A stretch of 64,000 nucleotides of DNA from Anisakis pegreffii (lineage: Eukaryota > Nematoda > Chromadorea > Rhabditida > Anisakidae): assembly GCA_035041965.1 (NCBI GenBank), contig JAPYMA010000476.1, positions 1-64,000 on the forward strand. The letters are read 5' to 3'. Positions 24,453 to 35,900 of the stretch are shown here, piece by piece. Below the pieces are notes generated by a model. The model made no database searches and was not told the origin of the DNA. It saw nothing but the letters and a program-made list of their open reading frames with translations. The position numbers and the translations under genes are program-made. Each line of letters starts with the position of its first letter. Position 1 is the stretch's first letter.

Positions 24453-25455
24453 TGATGAGATTGAAGATCTCACTGTGAATAGCGTTAGAGTCGCGACTGA
24501 TGTGGCGAAGTAATTCATTTAATTATTTCTTTGCTTACAATTAGTAAGATGACAATTTGTTATATTACTATTCGGTAGATTATTATGATGTGCTTGATTG
24601 TTACGAGAAGCAAAATAATGTATTGCTAGTTATTTTGAAAAATTCAACTATGTATTGTCCAACTGTATTATGAGAAATGAAATGATATACTTTTTGATTG
24701 CACTGTAAGAAATGAAATGAATCATTTCATCTGATCGTAATTGAATCAATTTGGTCGGAGTTGTCGTCTTATCTTCTCAAATTCATATTGTAATCATAAT
24801 CGCCTCTTATGCTACATTTTCTTTCTTTACGACTGATGTATAAATGTCATTGTAAAACGAATTGATTATTCATCAATGTTATTATATTTCTAAAGGCTCT
24901 TTATTATCGCCAGCACATTTCATGTAGCCCATCAAGTTTTTACAATCCTTCGAAAGTGTTGTTATTCATTAATTATTCACCGATGCTTTATTGGTTCATG
25001 AATATAATAATTGTAATCTGCTTTGTTGTGTTGCGATGAGTGGTTGTCGTATTGTGTGTTGCATTATCTACTAGAGGTTTAATTACCCAAGTTTGAGGTT
25101 CTAACAACTCGAAGAAGAATATTGCATTTTGATTTATCGAGTCAGTTGCTTGGCAAAACTTTGGCCCGAGGCAAAATCTATTTGCAGGTGGCTGCTGTAG
25201 GTTGTATACCTGACAATCAACAAAATAACTCATATAATGGATATAGGCTCAGTGTGAATTACCCATTAAATATTAAAATAAACAAGCATACCATTTGTTT
25301 CAAGTACTTTGCAGTCCATGAACTTGTGACTAAAAAGTTATCAGAGAATATTTGATTGTGTCGAACGATCATATCGATTTCAGTGGTATTTTTCGTGAAC
25401 TCGCACCTCATGAAACGCCTCCTCTACCATGCGAAAAATTTCTCTATGAATATGA
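24453..25455 (+). CDS. Exon-like pieces, one resembling a TGF-beta propeptide; possible decayed gene
   Basis: Three segments read as co-oriented exons. The first, about 24453-24512 after TTGATTAAG, gives GDEIEDLTVNSVRVATDVAK. The second, about 25092-25187 between ACCCAAG and CAG|GTGG, starts FEVLTTRRRILHFDLSSQ and ends ARGKIYLQ. The third, about 25382-25455 between GATTTCAG and GAG|GTAC, gives GIFRELAPHETPPLPCEKFL. The second resembles the hydrophobic/FDLSS strand of TGF-beta-family propeptides. No mature cystine-knot domain is visible before the collagen, and the phases of pieces two and three do not match. This is therefore a tentative gene, a decayed gene, or several unrelated exons. Confidence 0.3.
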
Positions 25456-26880
25456 GGTACTAACGAATGAAACAATGGCACCTACCGTCTCGTGATATGA
25501 GTAGTTCATTGCGTTGGTAAATGATACATTGAAGGTTAAATGCAGATAGTGATTCGAACTGATCATATGCAACATACAATAGAACCTGTAACATACAAGC
25601 CACAAATGTTTTTTAAATTACTGTATGGTATCATTCAATTGTTGTTTCAAAGATCTTGACGATAAATCGATAGTTCATGTTTTTCTTGTGAGCTCAGCAA
25701 TATTTCCTACTGACATTCTCTAACATTCCTTTCTTCGATTTTTTGTGAATATTAATTTATTGAAATATTCAGCTTCATAGTAAAGTTGAGATCAGAGCTG
25801 AATAATTCGTAAGCTTTTCAAGATCATTGAACTTGAATCAGACAGTCAAGTGACTCGAATTAAACTCAAGTCCTTGAAATTCCATTCTGGGTCGATATAA
25901 TGAAGCTTTTGTCTAAATTATTTGATCGAACTCTCATATTGATGTGGTCGCTTGACGATTACCATTGTATTTTGACCTACAATGTCAGGACAATCACAAA
26001 ACACAGTTTTTGACAATGACATGTTCCGTTAACGTTAGCAGTGACCTGATATAATGATAACAGCAATAACACGTCAAGTGAAACCGACTGAATGTGAACC
26101 AAACCAGATTTTAGAACAATGATCGCTGCTCACTGTTTTATATGCGCTTCATATAATGCATTACAAATGACTCATACAATTCGATTGCAATTATAAAAAT
26201 TCCATAGCCAGTCACAATGCAAACAAAATAACTGTCCCGACTGTAACCATGAAAGATAAATATGTTTTAACATCAATTGCATCACATGATCTGAACACTG
26301 CTTTACAAACTCAAATACAAAACTGTCATCTGCATTGAAAAGATGCTCCTATGGAGAGGTTGGGTATCGATAGAATCCAAAAAAATCCTGTTAATACAAA
26401 TCTCAAATGAGAGGTTGGGTATCGATAGAATCCAAAAAAATCCTGTTAATACAAATCTTATTCCAATTGCAATGATAAATACTCTATAAGATTACAGCTA
26501 TTGAGTTGCGATAGCAAATCAACCGATATTCGTATTGTAACAAGTATAGCACTTGATTATTGCCATTGTTTATCAAAATACCGTGATGTTTTTCTGCCAT
26601 TCATAACTAACGAAGTGATGTTTCGTGAAGTTGTGTTGCGTCTGCTTTCACATCATCTCATCTGACCTGCAATGAAGCGTGACCATATTTTATACTATTT
26701 AAAAAACGAGTTTGATTTTATGCATAAATAATTAAAGCAGAACTCATTAACTGATAAACATATCTTACCATTGCGAACAGTCTGTATTTTGCTTGTTACG
26801 ATCGTAAACAATTGAAAATATTCCCATCGAATTATTGACTAATTAGGCAGTATCGACCTGTTTACCCGTAAGAAAACGAG
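25456..26880. other. Intergenic region upstream of the collagen
   Basis: AT-rich with no supported coding frame. It contains a 55-bp tandem duplication and ends at the collagen TATA box. Confidence 0.55.
26353..26458. repeat. 55-bp tandem duplication
   Basis: The sequence beginning GAGAGGTTGGGTATCGATAG occurs at 26354 and again at 26409 with almost no differences. It is a simple two-copy tandem duplication in intergenic DNA, about 0.5 kb upstream of the collagen. Confidence 0.9.
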
Positions 26881-26888
26881 TATAAAAG
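26881..26888 (+). promoter_or_regulatory. TATA box of the cuticle collagen
   Basis: TATAAAAG lies 72 bp upstream of the collagen ATG, a normal position for a short 5' leader. Strong TATA boxes are common in highly and periodically expressed cuticle collagens. Confidence 0.75.
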
Positions 26889-26952
26889 GGACACAATGAG
26901 ACGTCTCGATCAGTTAGGTGGTACTCAGGATCGTCTGAACAAGTAAGCAATA

Positions 26953-28359
26953 ATGGGAGATACGAAAATTATCATTGGTATATCATGCGCTTGCAGTTTG
27001 GCAGCAATTATTGCCTGCCTTGTCGTGATACCATCACTTTATTCGACCATTCATCAGGTGAGTCGATAGTTTTTGATGTTTTTCATTCAAGTATACAACG
27101 TTTTAAGTAGAATAGTGAAGGAAACAATTTATTAGATTACAAATTTTTGAAGTAATTCACCGTGAAACTAACATTAAGCATTCGCATGCAAGAGCGTTTT
27201 GAAATTGCACTAGCGTTCGTTAGCATTTTATAGTTGTTACAATTAGGATGACAATCAATCGCGTCAATTATTTCAAAAACCATTTGATTTGTTTCAGATG
27301 CATGATGTGGTCATGGATGGAGTGAATGCGTTCCGTGTTGAGACCGATTCAGTCTGGGTTGACATGATGGACATCCAACTTAGCGTAACGCCCCCTTCAA
27401 AACCACAAGAAAGTCCATTCGACAGTCTGTTCCGTCAGAAACGTCAAAACAATGGACTCCCATCGTTCTGCATGTGTGAACCACCTAAGCTCACATGTCC
27501 TCCCGGACCACCTGGACCACCTGGAGAGGCAGGAGCTGACGGAGGTTAGGAAATAATCACAAATTTCAGTGTGGAAAATAGTCACAGGAAAATTATAGAA
27601 AACCTCTTCTCAACTCAAAAATCCCTTACAGAAATGCCAAGTTTTCATTTAAAAGAGTGTAATCTGCTTCGTTCCAAACAATTCATCTCCAGCATAGGTT
27701 GTAAACGTATGAAACCGAGACAATAACTCGCCTAATAACTTCTCATAACTCGCCAAGCGCACAACAATTCAATAATCTTATCAAAATCTATTCATTTAAA
27801 ACTGTCCTCTGTAATGTGAATAAGCATTTCAGAAGCTGGAGAACGCGGACCACCAGGCGAAGACGACAGTACCGCATTTGACCCTGCCACCTGCGCACCT
27901 GTTGACAAATCATGCATCCAGTGCCCAGCTGGACCTCCTGGACCTAAAGGACCAACTGGTGAGGCAGGACCATCAGGACAGGACGGACAACCAGGATCAG
28001 ATGGAAAAGCGGGTAAAGATGGCCCACCTGGCCCAGCAGGACCAGCTGGACCAGCAGGAGCAAAAGGTGAAAAAGGACCAGCAGGAGCACCAGGACCAGC
28101 CGGAAAAGATGGTCAGCGCGGACGTGGTGCACCAGGTGCGAAAGGTCCAGATGGACCAGCAGGACCAAACGGCAGACCTGGCAAACCAGGTCAGCGAGGT
28201 GGAAAAGGTGCCCCAGGTCCAAAAGGCCCATCCGGTAACGCTGGTAAACAGGGAGCAGATGGTAAAGCTGGCAAAGCTGGTAAAGCGGGTGGTGTTGGAA
28301 TGCCAGGCAATGATGCCGAATATTGTCCTTGTCCTAAACGTTCAGTTATGTTGCATTAA
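26953..28359 (+). CDS. Nematode cuticle collagen
   Basis: Exons 26953-27057, 27298-27544 and 27833-28359 are in phase and give 292 residues, the usual length of this family. Residues 1-35 contain a hydrophobic segment ([20 protein letters not shown]) acting as signal anchor; with exon 2 they form the nematode cuticle-collagen N-terminal domain. RQKR at about residues 81-84 fits a furin-type processing site before secretion. Cysteine clusters (CMCEPP, then [11 protein letters not shown]) flank Gly-X-Y tracts rich in GPPGPPG, GPAG and GAKG. The C-terminus is [13 protein letters not shown]. Family knowledge: such chains form disulfide- and tyrosine-linked trimers in the cuticle and are expressed around moults. 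The second strand-wide open frame at 27878-28372 is a shadow of the Gly-X-Y repeat. Confidence 0.97.
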
Positions 28360-28447
28360 GCTCAAAATGTGATCAGTTAAACAACATTAGAGAATGAATG
28401 AATACAATATTGTTGAATGCTTCTGAAACATTCATAAAGTGCTTTTT

Positions 28448-28453
28448 AATAAA
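28448..28453 (+). promoter_or_regulatory. Polyadenylation signal of the collagen
   Basis: AATAAA lies about 90 bp after the collagen stop codon, the expected distance for 3' end cleavage. Confidence 0.6.
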
Positions 28454-28459
28454 ACATCA

Positions 28460-29065
28460 AGATCAGGTCACTTGTGTTCACAGTTCTGTTCTCAAATGTT
28501 TCAGTATATTAATCAAGTTGGATAATATGACACGATAACGCAAAAAGATCAGTTTCGAAATAGAAGATTGCTGATAGAGGAAGCCGTACGGAATTGCATA
28601 ATGAAATCTGGAAAAAAATAGTCAATAAAAATAATAAATTTTGAATACAAATGCAAAAAAATAATTTGAAATGGTAATTCGATTCGTCAAGAAAACAATC
28701 GCTTCCTAATGTAGCATTCAGTTCACTTTGTGTGTTACTGAATGGTTTGTTTCCAATTCATTATCGAACAACATTCGTTGAAGCGTTCGTTGATATGGTG
28801 ACAGTATATCATCGCCTTGGGCACAACAGTATGGACACAGAAATAAGATCGGCAAGAATGATCAGCAAGGAAATGTGCCATTGCTGATAAAGTAGTTATT
28901 ATTTACTTCGGATTGAGTTCAATATCAGGGTTGATTGAACACCACACCGATACCGTGCAATGTTCCAATGTCAAAAAGTTATAACTTCTCATCAACAAAT
29001 TTATAGTGGTGTGAAACTTTGATTATTTCAACATTCCGAAGAAGCAATACGTTGTAGCAATAGAA
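28460..29065. other. Intergenic region between collagen and phosphatase
   Basis: AT-rich. I see no coding frame, repeat or RNA gene here. It presumably carries the phosphatase promoter. Confidence 0.6.
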
Positions 29066-32048
29066 ATGGAAAGCGGTCAAAAAGTGAAACGATTAGGTGA
29101 CGAATCGGGAAAGAATGAGCGGAAATTTGGGAATGCGAATGAAACTAATACGGAAGTGGACGATGACCCAGCTGCTAAAACATTATCAGATACAACATAT
29201 TCAGATAGTGAAAAAATTATGCAGCGAAATAAAGAAAAACAAAGAGTTTCTATCAAATTCCTTTTGTCATCTTTAATTGACTGCATTATATGATTACCAT
29301 CTCCATGGTTAACGTGAACTATGCAGCTGCTTAACGAGTCAAAAGAGTAGTTGATTAGGTGATATGAGATGAGACGATTTGAATGCAATTAATTCACTTG
29401 CGATTTGTTTATGAGTAGAAAAATCATAATATGCTCTTGTGAAATTAAATAAAACTGCAGGAAATGGCCAACAATTTCCAATTTGTTGAAGAAATACTTT
29501 AATGAGTGATTATTCGATTCAGAAATGAATCATTTATATTCATGCTGAAATGAATTTATCGAGGTATATGAAATTAGATACGTTGTTGGATAGAGACAAT
29601 GATCGCGAGACTGATCATGCAGTGGAAGCCGGCGTTAGCACAAAGTCTTTTCACTGAACGAGAACTCATTGAGCTTTGTTACCGAGTGCGAGAAGTGTTC
29701 TGGATGCAGCCAACAATGCTCGAGGTTGTTTGTTCATTGGCAACGAACACTGAAACTTTCCGAACGAACGTCGCTTTGCTAGATCGTTCAGAGCAAAACA
29801 ATTTTCATGTGAATGCTGTAGCAAAACTGCTTTGGAACACTGCAGTGCATAAATACAGTCAGCAAAAGGAACACATGAAACAGCCTGTGTTCATTGAAAA
29901 GAAAATCAATCTGCCCTCTGCTGCTCGAATATTACGCAGAAAAGATGGGATGTGTCTTTTTGCGTTGTTCAGTTTAGCAGAGGATGTGATAATACCTTGA
30001 GCAACAAAACCAAGTGGACATTCTTTCAGATAAAACCACCCGTAAATATCTGTGGTGATATACACGGACAATTCCAAGATTTGTTGGCATTATTCAGGCT
30101 GCATGGATATCCACCAAGAAATCGATTCCTATTTTTGGGTGACTACGTTGATCGAGGGCCATTTTCCATTGAAGTTATAACGTTGCTTTTTGCTTATAAG
30201 GTACTTCTCAAGGTTCATACAAAATTCCTCTGTTTTCATCTATTCTAATTTCCAACAGAACAAATAATGAACTAAAAACTTTCATCTGTCTAATTGCATA
30301 ATGCGCTGTAGTGTATTGAAGAGGATACAATCTTCAATTATCGCAATACACGTTTCTGTGTGCTTTATTGATGTTCTGATTGTTCAGCGCTATCGACGTG
30401 TATCTAATTAAGGTTTTATATCCAAGTACGTTTCATTTGTTACGCGGTAATCATGAATCTCGCATGCTCAACATTACTTATGGATTTCATCGAGAATGTA
30501 TTCGAAGGTTGTTCATTGAGCAGCGTAATCGCATCTATTGTTTGCTCGTTGCCTTGTCCATCGTTCATCACTTACTGATTGCAGATCATCGAAGTTAGCG
30601 CTGATGATAAGAATGTGAGCACATCTGACGAATAATGCTCAATTGAAGAGACATTCAGAGCAACTTTTGCACAACATAGCATGAACATAAAATATTTTTC
30701 AGAGGCGGAATGAAGAAATTCTATAGAAAATGAATAGCACTTTGTGGTAAAATTTCTGATAACTTAATAACTCATCGAGCGATATGTCCAGTTTCAATTC
30801 AGGTACTCAGAGGTTCTATTTGAAGCATTCCAATTTGCATTTTGTTGCATGCCGTTTTGTGCACGTATCAAGAAACGTATTTTGTGTATGCACGGTGGTA
30901 TCAGCGAGGATTTAACTGATTTGAAACAGGTTTGTTTCAGATTCTAGATTTTTTGAAATTCATTTATACTATGACTAATTCGAAGATCAATGCAAACCAG
31001 TGAGATATCAAGATATCAAGAGATAATTTTTATCTCTTTATATCAAAGAGATAAAAATTTTAGTTGAAAAGAGTGGAACGGCCATGCGAGATTCCGGATT
31101 TGGGTATAGTAGCTGATTTGACATGGGCTGATCCACAAGAGAATGTGAGAGGGTATAAAGAGAGTCCGCGAGGTGCTTCTCGAGTATTTGGTGAAGATGC
31201 GCTTGATAGTTTTTGTAGAAATCTTCGGCTTGATCTCATTGTTAGAGCACATCAGGTTAGGGCATTATCTACCTTTTCATATATGTACTCATTTATCAAC
31301 GAATTCTCATTTAAGACATTAAATTAGCACGATTCTGTAGGAATGTGGTTAATAAATATTCCCATTTTGATGCTCATGTTTACGATCATTTCAATCGATC
31401 GTCCATTTTGATTGATATCAAACGGATCAGCTCAATCGTGACTGATTGCATAATGCGTTGTAGTGTATTAAAGACGATGTCTTCAGTAAGATATTCACAA
31501 TCAGTAGCAACCGCAATTATGCTCAATCGACCAGTGTATGAGAAGTTCATTTGTTGAAATGGGATATTAATGATTTGCATTTAGGTGAAAGAAAAAGGAT
31601 ATGAATTTTTCGGCAAAAATAAGCGATTAGTCACAATATTTTCGGCTCCCAACTATTGCTTTGGAGAATACGATAATGCAGCATGTGTTCTCAAAATATC
31701 ACCGAATCTCGTATGTTCGTCAATAGCTATTCACTATTCATTACTCACCTTTCCTTCATAAGTATCAACCTGTATCTGATCAAAGAAGCAGTGATATATC
31801 ACCATCTCACTAACGAATACTCATAAATAACTAATTATTCGATTTTGAATGATTATACATGCAATTTCACCAAAGTGGAGCAATTTTCCGCAACCTGACT
31901 GACTAATTACTGTTTAAAATATTTGATCTTCTCTCACAGTCAGTCATCAGTGTTATTTGCGTACCTTGTTTAAGCAAATTAAGCCTATCTAATACAAATT
32001 TAGGAATGTACCTTTGTCGTACACCGTCCAAGCGCGAAGAAAAAATGA
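29066..32048 (+). CDS. PP1-type serine/threonine protein phosphatase, divergent nematode form
   Basis: Exons 29066-29245, 29578-29724, 30030-30200, 30413-30507, 30803-30929, 31064-31255, 31585-31710 and 32004-32048 are in phase and give 360 residues. The catalytic metal-binding motifs are intact: GDIHGQ (118-123), GDYVDRG (146-152), RGNHE (177-181), HGG and RAHQ. The PP1-like FSAPNYC is followed by FGEYDNA, where canonical PP1 has GEFDNA. An acidic 60-residue N-terminal extension and a basic tail ending SAKKK are unusual for PP1, which is about 330 residues. The family removes phosphate from Ser/Thr using two metal ions. Nematodes have many extra PP1-like paralogues, often germline or sperm expressed, and this could be one (inference). 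Five of its seven introns begin GTT. Confidence 0.9.
30292..31486. repeat. Two copies of a roughly 43-bp sequence in introns of the phosphatase
   Basis: ATTGCATAATGCGCTGTAGT at about 30293 and ATTGCATAATGCGTTGTAGT at about 31445 continue with GTATT(G/A)AAGA and further similarity through CTTC. They lie in intron 3 and intron 6. Only the two ends of this interval are repetitive; everything between is normal gene. Confidence 0.75.
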
Positions 32049-32946
32049 ATTCGGATGTATTTTGGACAAAAACTATTGCATGAAAGCTAATAATAATGAA
32101 TATTCTGAAGTCTGCAACACCTCACAACTGGTCACAGTAGCGAATCAAAAGCCACTCCATTAGTTTTCGCATCGCCACTCTCACTGTTATTGGTGTTGTG
32201 AATATCAAAATTAATCAATGTGCCGTCATTTCTATGAAGAGTTCGTTTTGACCTCATCTTGTTCTACAATATTCAAGAGGTGTCATCACAAAGTCAGTGT
32301 GCTATCGTCAGTAACAATGGCACAGTATCACTATGCTTGCATACTTCGTGAATTTATCATTTTGGTTTGTTGTTACGTACTCGTTACGATATTTTGATAG
32401 GCCCCTCATCAAATGAACATTGTTTTTGACACTTCCATCAAATGAAACATCAATTTCTCTTTCGATTCATCATTTCCAACGCAACATTCGTCATAATCAT
32501 CAAACAACTTCGATGACAGTTTAGTACACTGCAGTCACTTGCTACATCATATGTACAGACATTCACATCTCATAAAACCCTAAGAAAACCACAAGCGATG
32601 ATTGAAATTATCATAGAGTACGCAGCAGTTTTTGAAAAAAACAACGAACAATTAAAAAAAGACAACGAAAAAGGGTAATGTAAGAGAGTAACGACTGATT
32701 ATGACGGAACAAATATAATTCAACTTATCAGTTCAAGAAAAACCAACAGTCAACAAAAAAGATTTTAAGAGTGACAATAAATAGAACAAAATTTTGACTC
32801 AGCAATAAAGGAGTCAAATTATCTGCTAAAAACAAACCTTTTCTCTCAGAGACTCGCTGTCGTTAAACCAAAAACAAAAAGAACTGAAACTGAAAAATAT
32901 ACGCGTAGGAATGAACTGAAAGTGGATAAAATTGAAAATTCATTTC
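32049..32946. other. Convergent intergenic region between the phosphatase and TAF2
   Basis: The phosphatase (plus) and TAF2 (minus) end toward each other here. The sequence is AT-rich, with many short A runs near 32630-32900. No gene is supported. Confidence 0.6.
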
Positions 32947-35900
32947 TTATTGTAACATATCATCATTCATCTCGTTTGCAACTCGATTGATTGGTGAGTC
33001 AGGCTCAGTTAAATCCATCATAGTATTATGCCACATCATTTCCGAGAATACATCCACTGGTTTATCTTCGTTGCTTTTATTATTGTTCATCAAATTCATA
33101 CGACTATTGCTGTTATCATTTTTTTCGACTGCCGATTCGATTTGAGGTAATGTGGATCGAAGTATATTCGGAACGTTACTGCCATACAGTACATACCACA
33201 AATCGACAAAATGTCCTCGAAGACGAGATTCCTTTAAAAGTAATAACAATTTATAACTGGAGAATCTATGGAAGCAAAAAAACCCATCAATGTTTCTCTT
33301 TACACTGACGACGTGATTCAATGAGAATGCTTTTGACTACTTTTCAAAAGAGGGCTCAAAACAAGCCACAACCAATGAGTAATTGAGAAATCTTCAGTAA
33401 TTTTGGGCGAGAAAGCAATTTTTTTGTCAGGCTTCTTATTCAAAATAATGCCACTGCAATAAATGCTCATTTTATCACTTAAATTATAATGAACCAAAAC
33501 AATGAAAAACCAACCGTTTTTGCATTGACAATTATGTTCCACAATTTAGTGGCCAGCTCTTTGCTGTTAACCGGATTTGAAGGAGCACTTTCTGAGCTGA
33601 AATAAACTTATGAATTTATTGTGAGATCATGTGCAATAAAAATAAACTATTACGATGTTCACTGAAAATCTTCTTCTGACAAATAAAACTTTTGCTGACT
33701 ATAAAGTTGGAAACAAAGTCTCGTCGGACATTTAAAATTAGCACCAAACGAGAAATGAATAAAAATTCGATGGGAACACACCTGAGTGGAGCAAAGAAAG
33801 GTGGTCGTATGCAAAGTTGTCGTGGTATGTGATAGCGTATCGATGGCTCATCATCGTCAACACTCATGTCGATCAAGCGATTCAGCACATCGTCAACCAC
33901 CAACGACAGCTTCGATCGATGAACCATATCGATCAAATACATTATTGCCGCTTTACGCATCTATAATCGCTCGTTTTCTTTCATTTTCAGCTACTGAAGA
34001 GATTCGAAAAGTGAATTATGTGACACCGAAGGGTGACTAGTGCAAACAAAGCATGAAATTATACTGTCAGCAACGACAATGCAAACCTTCAAATTTTTTG
34101 GCCGTAAATTTTACTCACAATGACGGTGAGATCACAGGAGTTTTAGTGAACATTTTAGTGAACCAAATATCAATGTATAACTGTAATTGATCAAGAATTA
34201 CGACGATCCGGAAACAACTGCTTTTTAGGACTGACAATGAATTTGATTGAAATGTTCATATCAAATTATTTTACAAACATTTCCGATTACCGAGGTACTT
34301 CTATATATTGATTCGACAACCTACCGGAGTATAGATTTTTGGTTGAGCAAATAACCAAAATATTTTCGGATCGAGCGGTATATGCGCGTAGCATTGCAAC
34401 TGCAAAACAATTAGTAGTAGTGCCAGGCTGAATTCAGAGCGGACAAACTGGGATTACAAGTTATGAACAAAATCAGAACAAAGATGAAAATTTTTTGAAA
34501 TGAAAAGATCCAACTTGATAAATCGCCTGTAAAGCACTAATACCAACGACATGTCCGAACGTCGGCTTCAAAGTGTCCATATCAAGCGCGTGTGTGAATT
34601 CACCTAACTTCTCTCTCATATCTGAATTCAGTGTATCTGGTGTCATGTTATCATCGAGATTATCCGCCGGTACTATCGTAGCTGCCAGTGCATTTATGAG
34701 TGATGCACGATAATGGTCATCCGCATATCTAAACAAATTATGCATCTTGTTGCATTCAGATGCAGATGATCAATACATTCAGATGATCAATTACATATTA
34801 TAAATTATTAATTTATATTATATTATATGTATTTTATTGAAATTATTACATTGCTTAAAATTATAGATATTGTACTGATTAAAATATATTATATAAATCC
34901 ATGAATCATTGTGAATGCATTATGATTTTATAATGCATTTACAACGAGTCATAAATTTATAATCGAACAAAACATTTACTTTAGAAATTTTGTAGCGAAG
35001 TGATTAATAAATGCATAAGCACAGTACCTGTTCGTAGAATTGTCGTTGTACTTGATGAGTCCGATAATGAAACGATGGATTTCTGAGAGCGACGCATTTG
35101 AAGGTGTTCTCAGACGAGCCAACGCTTGAGGTAAAGCCTTCAGTTATATGCTATTATTTCAACACGAGATTAATATGAAGATCATTGAAAATTTCATGCG
35201 GCGATGAAAACTTGAATTGAAATGTAAAAAGAGTGAAACTTCTAAAGAATGTTATTAGAGAGCACTCCATATTTGTGAGCATTAATTGACGGATGAAACT
35301 GAATCAGTCAACTCGTTTTGAACCATGTGAACTTTAAACGAACAATTTTCCTTTGAAAATGTCTTACATTCATAAGAAAATACAGTTGAAGATTAGTTGA
35401 TGTGACGACAAAGCTGTTCGGTTTTGGTATATGAGATGCTGATTTACAACCGAACAATTTCTTGAAAAGTGACAATAATGCTGGAGGCCCAAGCCATGTT
35501 TCAGGCAATTTATTCACAACTTCAGTAAGTGAGAATGCCGCTCGACATCGTACTCTTAAAACAATCAGCTGTATCCAATCCAGTACCGATAAAATATGAG
35601 CTATCACAGAAAATGATGTATTTCAAGAAATATTTCCAATTCATAATATCAGTGGTCCGTATCGAATGCATAACGAATAAATAATTGTTCTGCTAACCTG
35701 TAAAAGAAATTTTCATTTTCAACAGTCTCCAAAAGGAACGTTCGTACTTGTGGACTAGGGAAACGCTGAAGAATGTCGAGTGCATGCAGCTGTGCGAGTA
35801 TATTTCGTTCATATTTCAGCATATATTGCCACTGATAGACTGGTTGACGAATATTTATTTTACGTACCAACAGAAGATCCGGATCGATCCTCAAACAGCA

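Noticed and set aside
27878..28372. 164-codon frame overlapping the collagen
   Set aside because: It is a frame shift of the Gly-X-Y repeat; the collagen frame is fixed by glycine periodicity and splice phase.
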